This document shows, one piece after another, positions 24,852 to 34,364 of a stretch of DNA of 64,000 bases. The DNA is from Nitrospirota bacterium. Its GTDB lineage: Bacteria > Nitrospirota > Thermodesulfovibrionia > Thermodesulfovibrionales > JdFR-88. Numbering within the stretch: position 1 is the first letter of the stretch; each line of letters opens with the position of its first letter. The notes under the pieces were generated by a model that saw nothing but the letters and a program-made list of their open reading frames with translations, was not told the DNA's origin and did no database searches. The DNA is taken from NCBI GenBank assembly GCA_021840255.1, contig JAKBYX010000004.1, positions 112,359 through 176,358 of the forward strand. The letters run 5' to 3'. A program made the translations under genes and the position numbers.

Positions 24852-24948
24852 CAGGCCGTCAGGCCGTCGCCGCAAGCCAACCCCAAAGCCAAAAACACCC
24901 GGACCACAGACGGCCTCCCGCAAGATCAAAAAAAGCAGTAAGACTTAA
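24826..24948 (+). CDS. Small basic Pro/Lys/Arg-rich protein, 40 residues
   Basis: An ATG at 24826 opens MPPLALRPDRPSGRRRKPTP, then KPKTPGPQTASRKIKKSSKT and stop. The sequence is strongly basic and proline-rich, resembling disordered nucleic-acid-binding tails. It has no ribosome-binding site of its own and would depend on coupling with the overlapping 35-codon frame, or a frameshift between them. Its stop overlaps the ribosome-binding site of the next gene. I do not recognise it; it may be a chance frame. Confidence 0.35.
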   Translation: MPPLALRPDRPSGRRRKPTPKPKTPGPQTASRKIKKSSKT

Positions 24949-24965
24949 AGGAGGTGTCGATAAAA

Positions 24966-26216
24966 ATGCCTTTTTTCGGAGAACTCTTCGTAAGCGAAGT
25001 GCTCAAAAAACCCGTCCTTGACTCAAAGGGCGAGGAGCTTGGCCGGATAAAAGACATAGAGTTGATAAAGGGCGAGCTCCTGCCAAAGGTGAATGCGCTC
25101 ATTATCCAGAAAGGCAAGAACCTCTACAAGCTGCCATGGATCCAGCTGAGCATATTCAACAAAAAGGTCATAGCGGCAAAATCCGGAATGGAAGCCATTG
25201 GATCCTACCTCATGGAAGGGGAAGACCTTCTGGCGTCGAGGGACATCCTGGACAGACAGATCGTGGACGCCAACGGGGTAAAGGTGGTAAGGGTAAACGA
25301 TCTGAAGCTGGAAGGGTACAGGGACGAGGCCATAGTAGTGGCTGTCGATGTCGGGATGAGGGGGATATTGAGGAGGATCGGGTTCGAGAGGGGCGGCGAG
25401 GACCTTTTGAAGCTTGCCGGCGTGAAGCTGGGGTACAATCTCATAAGCTGGAACTATATACAGCCCCTTCAGTCGAAACTTGAGACGCTGGCCCTGAAGG
25501 TCCCGAGAAAGATGATCTCGGAGCTCCATCCGGCCGATATCGCCGAGCTGCTGAACAACGTTTCCCATGATGAGAGCGCTGCTTTGATAGAGTCGCTGGG
25601 AGTTGAAACGGCTGCTGAAACCATGATGGAATTGGACCCCTCCCTCCAGACCGCGCTCCTCAAGGACATGGATACCGAAAAGGCATCCGATATAGTGGAG
25701 GAGATGCCCCCGGATGTCGCCGCTGACGTGCTGGGAAGGCTTTCCGCGGAAGAGGCGATGGAAATACTTAACCGGATGGACAAGGAAGAAGCGGAAGACA
25801 TACAGGAGCTCCTAGAGCATGAAAAGGACACGGCGGGCGGCCTGATGACCACTGAGTTCATAGCATATCCGCCGGGGCTTGCCGTTTCGGAGGCGCTGGG
25901 AAAATTCCGGAAGGACGCACAGGATATGGAGGCTGTCTATTACGTGTACTGCGTGGAGGGCGAAGAGCTTGTGGGTGTGGCCTCGCTGAGGGACCTCATC
26001 CTTGCCCCCCCCGATGCCCTTGTTTCCTCCATAATGGAGACGAACCTGAAGACTGTTTTGCCCGAAGACGACGAAATGAAGGTGGCCGAGACCATCTCCA
26101 AATACAACCTTGTGGCCATGCCGGTGGTGGATGATCAGGGCAACATGCTGGGCGTGGTCACCATCGACGATATCATAGACAGACTTCTTCCCAGGAGAAA
26201 AAGGAGGAGGTCGTGA
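24966..26216 (+). CDS. PRC-barrel / MgtE N-terminal / CBS domain protein
   Basis: A 416-residue soluble protein: a PRC-barrel (MPFFGELFVSEVLKKPVLDS), a second PRC-like repeat (about 90-170), an MgtE N-terminal superhelix of short repeats (ELHPADIAELLNNV, MDTEKASDIVEEMPPDVAADVL, EEAMEILNRMDKEEAEDI), then a CBS pair (about 275-412). This is the Mg2+-sensing cytosolic half of MgtE without its channel domain. The next gene is a transporter whose start overlaps this stop (GTGA), so the pair probably forms a sensor-transporter complex. AAAGGAGG 11 nt upstream supports the ATG at 24966 over the GTG at 24954. Confidence 0.9.
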   Translation: MPFFGELFVSEVLKKPVLDSKGEELGRIKDIELIKGELLPKVNALIIQKGKNLYKLPWIQLSIFNKKVIAAKSGMEAIGSYLMEGEDLLASRDILDRQIVDANGVKVVRVNDLKLEGYRDEAIVVAVDVGMRGILRRIGFERGGEDLLKLAGVKLGYNLISWNYIQPLQSKLETLALKVPRKMISELHPADIAELLNNVSHDESAALIESLGVETAAETMMELDPSLQTALLKDMDTEKASDIVEEMPPDVAADVLGRLSAEEAMEILNRMDKEEAEDIQELLEHEKDTAGGLMTTEFIAYPPGLAVSEALGKFRKDAQDMEAVYYVYCVEGEELVGVASLRDLILAPPDALVSSIMETNLKTVLPEDDEMKVAETISKYNLVAMPVVDDQGNMLGVVTIDDIIDRLLPRRKRRRS

Positions 26217-27445
26217 AACGCTTTGGCCGTTGGCGGAGCTTCCTCATATTTTTGTCCATTATCGGGCCGGGCCTCATAACGGCCAACATTGACAACGACG
26301 CGGGCGGCATAGCCACCTACTCCATAGCGGGCGCACATTTCGGGTATTCCATGCTCTGGACGCTCATCCCCATGACCATAGCGCTTGTGGTCGTACAGGA
26401 GATGTCGGCCAGGATGGGGGCGGTTACAGGAAAAGGCCTTGCTGACCTGATAAGGGAAAACTACGGGATAAAGATCACCTTCTGGCTCATGGTCTTCCTG
26501 TTCATAACGGACATGGGCAACACGGCCGCTGAGTTTGCGGGGTGGGCGGCAAGCACGGGGATATTCGGGATAAGCAAATACATAGCGGTGCCCATAGGCG
26601 CCGTCTTTATCTGGCTCATTGTGGTGAAGGGCTCCTACAGGATGTTTGAAAAAATATTCCTCTTCGTCTGCGCCGTTTACCTGGTCTATATTCCCTCCGC
26701 CGTAATGGCGAAGCCGGACTGGAAGGCGGTTGCGGTCAATACGGTGGTGCCCGCTTTTCATTTCAGTTCGGCGTACGTGGTCACGCTGATCGGCGTTATA
26801 GGCACCACTATTACGCCCTGGATGCAGTTTTACCTGCAGTCCGCGGTGGTGGAAAAAGGAATAAGGAAAGACCAGTACTGGGCATCAAGGCTGGATGTGA
26901 TAATAGGATGCATTATGACGGATGTAGTGGCGTTGTTCATTGTAGTCGCCTGCGCGGCCACACTTTTCAAGGCCGGAATACACATAAACGGCGCGGACGA
27001 CGCGGCCAAGGCGCTTGCCCCCATGGCCGGAAAGTACGCATCCATCCTTTTTGCCTTTGGGCTGGCGAACGCCTCCCTGTTTTCGGGCTCCATACTCCCG
27101 CTTGCCACCGCCTATTACATCTGCGAAGGCATGGGCTGGGAGGCGGGCGTGAACAAGACCTTCAAGGAAGCCCCCCAGTTCATGTGGCTCTACACGCTCC
27201 TCATAGCGGCGGGCGCCATTATCATCCTTATTCCCAAGGCTCCCCTTATCCCTATCATGTGGATATCGCAGGTCTTCAACGGGGTGATGCTGCCCTTCGT
27301 CCTCATATTCATGCTTATGCTCATAAACAAGGAATCCCTGATGGAGAAATATGTAAACTCCCGGACGTTCAACTGGATAGCATGGGCGACCACCGTCATA
27401 ATGATAGCCCTTACCCTTGCGTTTCTTGTTACGCTGTTTTTTTGA
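26213..27445 (+). CDS. Nramp-related divalent metal transporter with non-canonical binding site
   Basis: A 410-residue protein with about 11 TM helices. TM1 reads GPGLITANIDNDAGGIATYS where canonical Nramp has the DPGN motif. The TM6 region reads GVIGTTITPWMQFYLQSAVV in place of the Met-containing MPH motif, so the usual soft-metal Met ligand is absent. Nramp-related proteins lacking this Met are known to transport Mg2+. Coupling (GTGA overlap) to a gene for an MgtE-type Mg-sensing domain makes Mg2+ a reasonable guess, but Mn2+ or another ion is not excluded. It is followed 74 bp later by selA. Confidence 0.88.
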   Translation: MKRFGRWRSFLIFLSIIGPGLITANIDNDAGGIATYSIAGAHFGYSMLWTLIPMTIALVVVQEMSARMGAVTGKGLADLIRENYGIKITFWLMVFLFITDMGNTAAEFAGWAASTGIFGISKYIAVPIGAVFIWLIVVKGSYRMFEKIFLFVCAVYLVYIPSAVMAKPDWKAVAVNTVVPAFHFSSAYVVTLIGVIGTTITPWMQFYLQSAVVEKGIRKDQYWASRLDVIIGCIMTDVVALFIVVACAATLFKAGIHINGADDAAKALAPMAGKYASILFAFGLANASLFSGSILPLATAYYICEGMGWEAGVNKTFKEAPQFMWLYTLLIAAGAIIILIPKAPLIPIMWISQVFNGVMLPFVLIFMLMLINKESLMEKYVNSRTFNWIAWATTVIMIALTLAFLVTLFF

Positions 27446-27519
27446 TGCTGCGTAGTCAATAAAAAAGAAAAGGTCCATTTGCCCTTGACGAAAACCAGCC
27501 GGTATTGGATACTAACGGG

Positions 27520-28929
27520 ATGGAAACAGAGGACATAAAGACACGCCTTAAAGGCCTGCCTGGCGTTGATGAGACTCTAAAAAGCCCGGAAGGGCGCAAA
27601 TGGCTGGCTCTCTATCCCAGGAGGTTTGTGCTTAAGGGCATAAGGGAGCACGTAGAGGACCTGAGAAACAGGATAAGGAAAGGTGAGTCCCCGGCGGCAG
27701 ACCCGGCCTCCATCGCACGCGGCATCGAAGGCCTGATCTTAAGCTATGTTACCCCCAGCCTGAGGGCGGCAATAAACGCAACCGGCGTGGTCCTCCATAC
27801 GAACCTTGGAAGGGCCCCACTTTCAGAGGCGGCCCTTAAGAGCGTGGCGGAGATATCCAAAGGGTATTCCAACCTGGAATATAATCTGAAAGAAGGCAAA
27901 AGGGGCAAGAGGTATGCCCACCTCCGGGAATTGATAAAAGAGATCACGGGAGCCCCCGACGCGACCGTAGTCAACAACAACGCGGCGGCCGTCCTTCTTG
28001 CGCTCTCGTCCCTGGCAAAAGGGAAAGAGGTGATAGTCTCCCGGGGCGAACTCGTGGAGATAGGCGGCTCCTTCCGGGTGCCGGATGTAATGGCCCAAAG
28101 CGGGGCGATCCTCCGGGAGGTCGGCACGACGAACAAGACCCACTTGCGGGACTATGAGAGGGCAATTTGCGAGGAGACCGCGCTAATACTAAAGGTGCAC
28201 CAGTCAAATTACAAGATAACCGGTTTCACCTCTGATGTTTCCATTGAGGAGCTTGTGACGCTTGGGGGAAAACAGAAAGATCCAATACCGGTCATGTTCG
28301 ACCTTGGGAGCGGCTGCCTGTTCGATCTGAAATCCCGCGGCATTGGGACGGAGCCGGTCGTAAGAGAGGTTTTGGAGGCTGGTCTTGATATTGTTACCTT
28401 CAGCGGCGACAAGCTGCTTGGCGGCCCGCAGGCGGGCATTGCCGCCGGCAAGCAGCAGGTGATAGAGAAAATGAACCGGAACCCGCTGGCAAGAGCGCTC
28501 CGGATAGATAAAATGACATTGGCCGCCCTGCAGGCCACTTTCTTTGCTTATGCCGATGAGGAAAAGGCGGCCAAAGAGATACCCGCATTGAGGATGCTGC
28601 TTGACACGCCAGAGTCCATTCGCGAAAGGGCCGGAAGGCTTGCCTCCGGTATTGAAAAAGGAAAAGATATCTCAGTGGATGTGATAGAGGATATTTCCGA
28701 GGCCGGGGGCGGCTCACTGCCTGGCGTAAGCCTCAGGACTTTTTGCCTTTCGGTCCGCCATAGTTTGCTCACGCCAAACCAGATGGAACAGAAGCTTAGA
28801 ACAGGCAGACCGCCAATCGTCGCAAGGATAAGGGAAGACGCGCTCCTGCTTGACGCAAGGACCATCGCGGACGATGAGGTCGCGGTGGTTGCGGCCCGCT
28901 TGAACGGCATCCTTGTCAGCTTGAAATAA
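27520..28929 (+). CDS. selA: L-seryl-tRNA(Sec) selenium transferase
   Basis: PLP enzyme converting Ser-tRNA(Sec) to Sec-tRNA(Sec) with selenophosphate. At 469 residues it is of normal length. Signatures: INATGVVLHTNLGRAPLS, NNNAAAVLLAL, GSGCLFDL, and the PLP Lys in TFSGDKLLGGPQAG (Lys298). The encoded protein implies that the organism makes selenoproteins. selB and selC are not in the window, although selA and selB are often adjacent. An in-frame TTG 15 nt upstream could be the start but the ATG is preferred; no strong ribosome-binding site is visible. Confidence 0.95.
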   Translation: METEDIKTRLKGLPGVDETLKSPEGRKWLALYPRRFVLKGIREHVEDLRNRIRKGESPAADPASIARGIEGLILSYVTPSLRAAINATGVVLHTNLGRAPLSEAALKSVAEISKGYSNLEYNLKEGKRGKRYAHLRELIKEITGAPDATVVNNNAAAVLLALSSLAKGKEVIVSRGELVEIGGSFRVPDVMAQSGAILREVGTTNKTHLRDYERAICEETALILKVHQSNYKITGFTSDVSIEELVTLGGKQKDPIPVMFDLGSGCLFDLKSRGIGTEPVVREVLEAGLDIVTFSGDKLLGGPQAGIAAGKQQVIEKMNRNPLARALRIDKMTLAALQATFFAYADEEKAAKEIPALRMLLDTPESIRERAGRLASGIEKGKDISVDVIEDISEAGGGSLPGVSLRTFCLSVRHSLLTPNQMEQKLRTGRPPIVARIREDALLLDARTIADDEVAVVAARLNGILVSLK

Positions 28930-28973
28930 CGTAAGTTTTTTTGGAAAGATTCCAGCCGTTGATTTTTATGGGG

Positions 28974-28997
28974 GTATGGGGGCTTAAGCCCCCATAC
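28974..28997. terminator. Bidirectional terminator between selA and osmC
   Basis: A perfect 24-bp palindrome with 12-nt arms (GTATGGGGGCTT and its complement). T-rich sequence flanks it on both sides (GATTTTTATG upstream, TTT downstream). The two flanking genes converge here. Confidence 0.8.
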
Positions 28998-29007
28998 TTT
29001 ACAAAAC

Positions 29008-29490
29008 TCACTCCTCGGTATTCAAAACGTAGTCCACATTTACTTCCATGTCTTTTCTCAGGCTGTGATAGACGGAACAGTATTTCTCATGCGAAAGTGC
29101 GACCGCCTTTTTCACCTGTTTTTCCGTTATGTTCTTGCCGGTGATGGTCAGGACCATCTGGATGCGCGTGAAATACTGCGGAGGGGTAGGGTTCCTTTCG
29201 CCAATGATATCCAGTTTGAAATCTGATATCTCCCCCCTCATCTTCTGTAAGAATGAGACGGTGTCTATGGCCATGCAGCCTGCCAGTGATAGAAGAAGGC
29301 TTTCCGTCGGAGCGCAGCCCCATTCTATCTTTGCGTCGAAGTCCACTTCATAGCCGCGCTGGGTGCGGCCGTGGAATATGAGGTCCCGTTCCCAGGTAAG
29401 GGTCCCCTTCATTGCGGGGGCCACTTTTTCCTTGTAACCCTTAAGAGAAGCTGCATCCAATCCGGTTTCTTTATTGTGTTCCTCAGGCAT
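29008..29490 (-). CDS. OsmC/Ohr family protein
   Basis: A 160-residue protein with the OsmC fold. Key features are APTESLLLSLAGCMAID, carrying the resolving/peroxidatic-type Cys, and a second conserved Cys near HEKYCSVYHSL. Family members reduce organic hydroperoxides or are of unknown role; the pairing here (AGCM and KYCSVYHS) is typical of the YhfA-like subgroup rather than Ohr. A good AAGGAGG site lies before the ATG on the minus strand. It converges with selA across a shared terminator. Confidence 0.88.
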   Translation of the reverse strand: MPEEHNKETGLDAASLKGYKEKVAPAMKGTLTWERDLIFHGRTQRGYEVDFDAKIEWGCAPTESLLLSLAGCMAIDTVSFLQKMRGEISDFKLDIIGERNPTPPQYFTRIQMVLTITGKNITEKQVKKAVALSHEKYCSVYHSLRKDMEVNVDYVLNTEE

Positions 29491-29609
29491 GATGTGAAGA
29501 CCTCCTTTGTAAAAATAGTTCCAAAAAATAGTTTCGGAAGTAAGAATCTATATTAAATAATTCAGCGGGAAATTTCGAGCATCGGGGGGGAAGGGAGCGG
29601 GATGTTTAT

Positions 29610-31013
29610 CTAGAACAGCATCTCCAACTGGCTTTCCTGGCCGGGAAAGACTATCGGGTATTCGTTGTCAAAGCAGGCCTTGCAGAAGTTCTCAGGATCG
29701 GGTATGGCCTTGAAGAGGCCTTCAAGGCTCAGGTAGGCCAGGCTGTCCGCCGTTGTATAACGCCGGATCTCCTCAACGTTATGGCTTGAGGCTATCAACT
29801 CCTGCCTCGTAGGCGTGTCTATGCCGTAGAAGCATGGGCCCTTTGTCGGGGGGGAGCTTATTTTCATGTGCACCTCGCGGACATTTCCCCCTTCCCGGAG
29901 CATCTTCACTATCTTTTTACTGGTTGTGCCCCTGACTATGGAATCGTCAACGACTATGACCCTTTTGCCTTCCAGGAGGTCCCTGACCGGGTTTAGTTTG
30001 ATTTTTACCCCGAAATGCCTTATGCTCTGCTTTGGTTCAATGAAGGTCCTGCCGATATAGTGGTTCCTTATAAGGCCGAAATCAAAAGGGATGCCGCTTT
30101 GTTCGGAATAACCGAGGGCTGCCGGGACGCCGGAGTCCGGCACCGGAATGACTATGTCGGCATCGACGGGCTGCTCTATGGCAAGCTGCTTGCCCAGTTG
30201 TTTGCGTACGGTGTTCACGCTGTGGCCGCCGAAGATGCGGCTGTCCGGGCGGGCGAAATAGATATATTCGAATATGCAGAAGGCCCGCCTTGGGGCCACA
30301 ACGCACCTTGGATAGGATGTAAGCCCGTTGGCGTCTATTACCACCATCTCGCCGGGTTCCACATCTCTTATGTATTCAGCGCCTATAAGGTCGAAGGCGC
30401 ATGTCTCCGAGCCCACCACATATGCGCCGTCTACCTTGCCAAGGCTCAACGGCCGCACCCCGAAGGGGTCGCGGACAGCTATGAGTTTCTTTTCGGTAAG
30501 GATAATGAGGCTGTAGGAGCCAGCTATCTCGTGCAGGGCCATGATTATCCTGTCTTTGATGTCTTCCTCTCGTGAGTGGGCGATAAGGTGGATGAACACC
30601 TCACTGTCAGAGGTTGACTGGAATATCGCCCCTTCCTTTTCAAGCGATTTCCGCAGCTCAAAGGCGTTTATCAGGTTGCCGTTATGGGCTATGGCGAGCT
30701 GTCCCATGGAGAAGTTTGCCAGTATCGGCTGGACGTTTTTGGGATTGCTGCCGCCGGCGGTGGAATAACGGTTATGGCCGATCGCCATATAACCCGGCAG
30801 TTTCTTGAGGCGTTTTTCGTTGAATATGTCCGCCACAAGGCCGACAGATTTTTCCAGGTGCAGCTGTTTTTCGTCAGAGGAGCAGATGCCCGCGCTCTCC
30901 TGCCCCCGGTGCTGAAGGGCATACAGCCCCAGGTAAACAAGGTTGGCCGCCTCGGGGTGGCCAAATACCCCGAACACACCGCATTCTTCCCTGAACTTAT
31001 CTAGATTCCACAC
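29610..31013 (-). CDS. purF: Amidophosphoribosyltransferase
   Basis: First committed step of purine synthesis: PRPP plus glutamine to phosphoribosylamine. The GTG start at 31013 gives [10 protein letters not shown], then CGVFGVFGH. Cys11 is the N-terminal nucleophile, exposed after removal of a 10-residue propeptide, as in the Bacillus-type enzyme. The PRPP loop [18 protein letters not shown] is clear. Cys residues in [15 protein letters not shown] and [12 protein letters not shown] match the 4Fe-4S ligands of Bacillus-type PurF. The start overlaps the purL stop by 17 bp. Confidence 0.96.
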   Translation of the reverse strand: MWNLDKFREECGVFGVFGHPEAANLVYLGLYALQHRGQESAGICSSDEKQLHLEKSVGLVADIFNEKRLKKLPGYMAIGHNRYSTAGGSNPKNVQPILANFSMGQLAIAHNGNLINAFELRKSLEKEGAIFQSTSDSEVFIHLIAHSREEDIKDRIIMALHEIAGSYSLIILTEKKLIAVRDPFGVRPLSLGKVDGAYVVGSETCAFDLIGAEYIRDVEPGEMVVIDANGLTSYPRCVVAPRRAFCIFEYIYFARPDSRIFGGHSVNTVRKQLGKQLAIEQPVDADIVIPVPDSGVPAALGYSEQSGIPFDFGLIRNHYIGRTFIEPKQSIRHFGVKIKLNPVRDLLEGKRVIVVDDSIVRGTTSKKIVKMLREGGNVREVHMKISSPPTKGPCFYGIDTPTRQELIASSHNVEEIRRYTTADSLAYLSLEGLFKAIPDPENFCKACFDNEYPIVFPGQESQLEMLF

Positions 31014-33228
31014 GGTCTTTTAGCGAGTTTTTGTGTGCTTCGGAGAGTCTGCCCACAGGGACGTCTATCCCGGAATCTATCCGTAGGTTTTTGCCCCCGG
31101 TTTTACCTATTGCAAAAACAGGGACTCCATGTTTTTCGCAAAGAAGCCTGAGCGAGGGAAGGTCCCCTTCGGCAAGGCTTGCCACTATCCTTCCGGCGGA
31201 CTCCCCAAACAGCAGCGCGTCTTTTCTTATTCCCGGTGTTGAAAGTCCCTTTGCTTCCAGGGAAATGTCAGCCCCGATATTGCCGGAAATCGATGACTCC
31301 GCCAAAGCGGCAGCTACTCCCCCTTCGGAACAGTCATGGGCGCTGTGCAAAATGGGCGCCGCTTCAAGCAAAAGCTCATGCAGCCTGGCCTCGGCCTGCA
31401 AATCCAGTGATGGCGGCATTCCTTTTTCCATCCCGTGGATAACGGCAAGGTATTCGGAGCCGCCAAGTTCCTCTTTGGTGAGGCCCAGAAGCACCACTAC
31501 ATCTCCTTCTAGCTTGAACCCCTGGGTCAGGTGCCTTTCCACGTCATCGAGTATCCCAACCATACCTATGGTCGGGGTAGGATATATCGCCTGGCCTTTT
31601 GTCTCGTTATAGAAACTTACGTTGCCGCCTATGACGGGGGTTTGCAGGGCACGGCAGGCCTCGCCTATGCCTTTCACTGCGTTTATGAACTGCCACATGA
31701 CCTCAGGCTTCTCCGGGTTGCCGAAGTTAAGGTTGTCGGTTACGGCGCGGGGCCTCGCCCCGGAACATGCTATATTTCTTGCGGCCTCCGCCACCGCGTG
31801 CATTCCGCCAAGGTAAGGGTCAAGGTAGCAATAGCGGCTGGAGCAGTCTACGGTCATGGCCAGGCCGGTGATCCCGTTGCCCCCGCTTTCCTTCACCCTG
31901 ATAACGGCGGCATCCGATCCCGGAAGGACCACCGTGTTTGTCCTCACCATGTGATCGTATTCCTGCCATATCATCTCTTTTGAGGCAATATTCGGGGATG
32001 CCAGAAGTTCAAGCAGGACCCCGTTGTAATCCCCGGGAAGCGGGATGGAATTCAGATCCAGACTCTGGAGGCCGTCCTGCCAGGCTGGCCGCACGGAGGG
32101 CCTGTCATAGAGAGGGGCCTCGCTTGAGATTTTCGCGGCCGGTATCTGCGCGACCGTCTTGCCGTTCCAGGTTACCGTTAAAAAGCCGTCGTCCATGACC
32201 CTGCCGATAACCACCGCCTCAAGGTCCCATTTGCGGAAGATATTCAGGAGGTCTTCTTCCTTCCCCTTCTGAGCCACTATGAGCATGCGTTCCTGGCTTT
32301 CAGAGAGCATGAATTCGTAGGGTATCATGTCTTTTTCGCGCGGAGGCACTTTTTCTATATGGAGCTCGATGCCGGTGCCGGCCCTTCCCGCCATTTCAGA
32401 GGAGGAGGACGTAAGCCCGGCCCCGCCCATGTCCTGGATGCCAACAATGAGGTCCTTGCTCATCGCCTCAAGGCAGGCCTCCAAAAGAAGTTTTTCAGTA
32501 AAAGGGTCGCCGACCTGGACATTGGGTTTTTTCTGCTCGGCATCATCGGTGAATTCCTCGCTTGCCATGGTGACCCCGTGTATGCCGTCACGCCCGGTCT
32601 TTGAGCCTACATATATGACGGGGTTTCCCGTCCCGGAGGCGGTCCCCTTGAATATCCTGTCTTTTTTAACTATGCCCAGATTAAAGACGTTTACCAGGTT
32701 GTTTCCCGCGTAGCAGGGGTGGAAATATACCTCTCCGCCCACGGTTGGCACCCCGATGCAGTTCCCATAACCGGCTATGCCGGAGACAACGCCCGAAAGC
32801 AGGCGGCGCTGAAGAGGGTCGTCAACCGGGCCGAACCTGAGGGAATTGAGGCTGGCCACCGGCCTTGCGCCCATGGTGAATATATCTCTGAGTATTCCGC
32901 CCACTCCGGTTGCCGCCCCCTGGTAAGGCTCAATGAATGAGGGGTGGTTATGGGACTCCATCTTGAATACGGCGCAAAGCCCTTCGCCGATGTCTATGAC
33001 ACCCGCGTTTTCGCCGGGCCCCTGCACCACCCATGGAGCGGAAGTAGGGAAATTTCTGAAATGGAGCCTGGAGCTTTTGTAGGAGCAGTGCTCGCTCCAC
33101 ATGACCGAGAAGATGCCCAATTCGGTAAATGTGGGCGTCCGGCCAAGGATTTCGAGGATCTTGGCGTACTCACTGGCCGTAAGGCCGTGTTCTTTTATAA
33201 GTGATTCGTTTATTTCCGGTTCTTTCAA
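30997..33228 (-). CDS. purL: Phosphoribosylformylglycinamidine synthase subunit PurL
   Basis: ATP-dependent conversion of FGAR to FGAM. At 743 residues it is the small form (PurL, needing separate PurS and PurQ, which are not in the window), not the 1300-residue fused form. Signatures: the N-terminal [52 protein letters not shown], and the ATP-binding [15 protein letters not shown] near the C terminus. It is followed by purF with a 17-bp overlap, so translation is coupled. Upstream (33229-33383) is a leader with a plausible minus-strand TATGATAAAAT -10 region. Confidence 0.96.
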   Translation of the reverse strand: MKEPEINESLIKEHGLTASEYAKILEILGRTPTFTELGIFSVMWSEHCSYKSSRLHFRNFPTSAPWVVQGPGENAGVIDIGEGLCAVFKMESHNHPSFIEPYQGAATGVGGILRDIFTMGARPVASLNSLRFGPVDDPLQRRLLSGVVSGIAGYGNCIGVPTVGGEVYFHPCYAGNNLVNVFNLGIVKKDRIFKGTASGTGNPVIYVGSKTGRDGIHGVTMASEEFTDDAEQKKPNVQVGDPFTEKLLLEACLEAMSKDLIVGIQDMGGAGLTSSSSEMAGRAGTGIELHIEKVPPREKDMIPYEFMLSESQERMLIVAQKGKEEDLLNIFRKWDLEAVVIGRVMDDGFLTVTWNGKTVAQIPAAKISSEAPLYDRPSVRPAWQDGLQSLDLNSIPLPGDYNGVLLELLASPNIASKEMIWQEYDHMVRTNTVVLPGSDAAVIRVKESGGNGITGLAMTVDCSSRYCYLDPYLGGMHAVAEAARNIACSGARPRAVTDNLNFGNPEKPEVMWQFINAVKGIGEACRALQTPVIGGNVSFYNETKGQAIYPTPTIGMVGILDDVERHLTQGFKLEGDVVVLLGLTKEELGGSEYLAVIHGMEKGMPPSLDLQAEARLHELLLEAAPILHSAHDCSEGGVAAALAESSISGNIGADISLEAKGLSTPGIRKDALLFGESAGRIVASLAEGDLPSLRLLCEKHGVPVFAIGKTGGKNLRIDSGIDVPVGRLSEAHKNSLKDRVESR

Positions 33229-33383
33229 TCGAGATGAACCTGCATTGAATCAAAATCAAAATCGGGCATTAAATCAAATCACAGCCGGACGTCAAAGCCA
33301 GACCAGAAAACCGGAAATGGCCCGTCCTCTAATTGGAAACCTCGTTTATTTTATCATAGCGGCAGGCTTAAAAGTAAAGGTGC

Positions 33384-33818
33384 CTATTGCGGGTATATGA
33401 AGGGGCTCCCGGTAAGGACGGCACTGAATTTAAGCGGCTGCCCGGTAAGCTCGAAGACCGCCATCCCTTGCTCACTGTCTTTTTTCCCGTTCTTGGTCCA
33501 AACGCCGTTCCATTCGACGTTCACGGTCACGCCCTTGTTGCTTACGTCAACCCATCTGGTTGTGAAGGTCAGCTTCACGGAATCGAACCTGCCCAGGTTG
33601 GGGGCTATTTCCTTATACCCCTTGTCCGTGCTGACCGCTTTTATCGCCGCAGCATCTTTTGCGGCATAGCCGCTCCTAAGCGCCTGGACGATAGTGTTTG
33701 ACTTGTTGAAATAGACGGCCCCTTCAGGGACCGGTTTGATCTGTTTTTTTGAGCATCCGGCGGCCAGCGCCAGGACGCAGACAGGCAAAAAAAGTAAAAA
33801 AATTACAGAACGCCTCAT
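33384..33818 (-). CDS. Small lipoprotein of unknown function
   Basis: A 144-residue protein whose ATG at 33818 starts MRRSVIFLLFLPVCVLALAA then Gly-Cys, a textbook lipoprotein signal with lipobox LAAGC. The mature part (KKQIKPVPEGAVYFNKSNTI and on) has alternating beta-strand character in the C-terminal half (VKLTFTTRWVDVSNKGVTVN), like SnoaL/nuclear-transport-factor-2-type folds, but I do not recognise a family. The open frame extends 39 codons upstream without signal features. It lies downstream of the cytochrome cluster and may be part of its periplasmic machinery. Confidence 0.7.
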   Translation of the reverse strand: MRRSVIFLLFLPVCVLALAAGCSKKQIKPVPEGAVYFNKSNTIVQALRSGYAAKDAAAIKAVSTDKGYKEIAPNLGRFDSVKLTFTTRWVDVSNKGVTVNVEWNGVWTKNGKKDSEQGMAVFELTGQPLKFSAVLTGSPFIYPQ

Positions 33819-33911
33819 TGGATTCCCTTGCCGAAGTCCTTTCAATTTTGTTTTTCCGGGGCCTGTTCTTCGGGTTTGCCTTTCGGGCTGCCGGCGGCGG
33901 ACCCACCCTAA

Positions 33912-33980
33912 AACTCCGTATACATCATTATCCATAAGCGGGGCCTCCGGGTCAACTTCAGGCCCCGAAGTTACGGAGTT
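33912..33980 (-). promoter_or_regulatory. Nested inverted repeat in the cytochrome cluster
   Basis: An outer pair of 9-nt arms (33912-33920 AACTCCGTA and 33972-33980 TACGGAGTT) encloses an inner pair of 8-nt arms (33939-33946 CGGGGCCT and 33960-33967 AGGCCCCG). The outer arm directly follows the TAG stop of the small periplasmic protein gene. No T run follows, so it is more likely an RNA-stabilising or attenuating structure than a simple terminator. Confidence 0.6.
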
Positions 33981-34358
33981 CTATTTTTTGGTGTCCGCTT
34001 TTTCCTTGGCCTTGAGGGAGAAGTCATACATGTCATGGCACATCCTGAGCCTTCTTGAATATACCTTTTTTGCGCTCTCTTCCAGTCCGTCCAGCCTTAG
34101 TTTCAGAGCATCCGTGCGGCTGATACGGGATTTCAGCTGGCCTTTTGAAAGGGCCATGCTTGCCGTTGTCGCCGAGCAGACATCGTTGAATTGCTCTATC
34201 CATGCATTCTGCCCGGACGCGCCTGCCCCGTTCAGTTGCCCCGTATCAGAAGGATGCCCTGTGCCGGAGGATTGCCCTTCGGAAGATTGCCCCGCAGCGA
34301 AAGCGGCGACGCACAAAATTAAAACTGCTAAAAAGGCTGCCAGCATCATTTTTTTCAA
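33981..34358 (-). CDS. Small secreted protein of unknown function
   Basis: 125 residues. The N terminus MKKMMLAAFLAVLILCVAAF with AFA as a likely cleavage site is a Sec signal peptide. A Ser/Gly/Gln-rich linker (SSEGQSSGTGHPSDTGQLNG) follows, then a helical charged domain with two Cys (NDVCSATTAS and RRLRMCHDMYD) that might form a disulphide. It starts 6 bp after the downstream cytochrome gene stop, so it is in the same operon. I do not recognise a family; a cytochrome-associated periplasmic role is inference from position. Confidence 0.7.
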   Translation of the reverse strand: MKKMMLAAFLAVLILCVAAFAAGQSSEGQSSGTGHPSDTGQLNGAGASGQNAWIEQFNDVCSATTASMALSKGQLKSRISRTDALKLRLDGLEESAKKVYSRRLRMCHDMYDFSLKAKEKADTKK

Positions 34359-34364
34359 AAAAGA

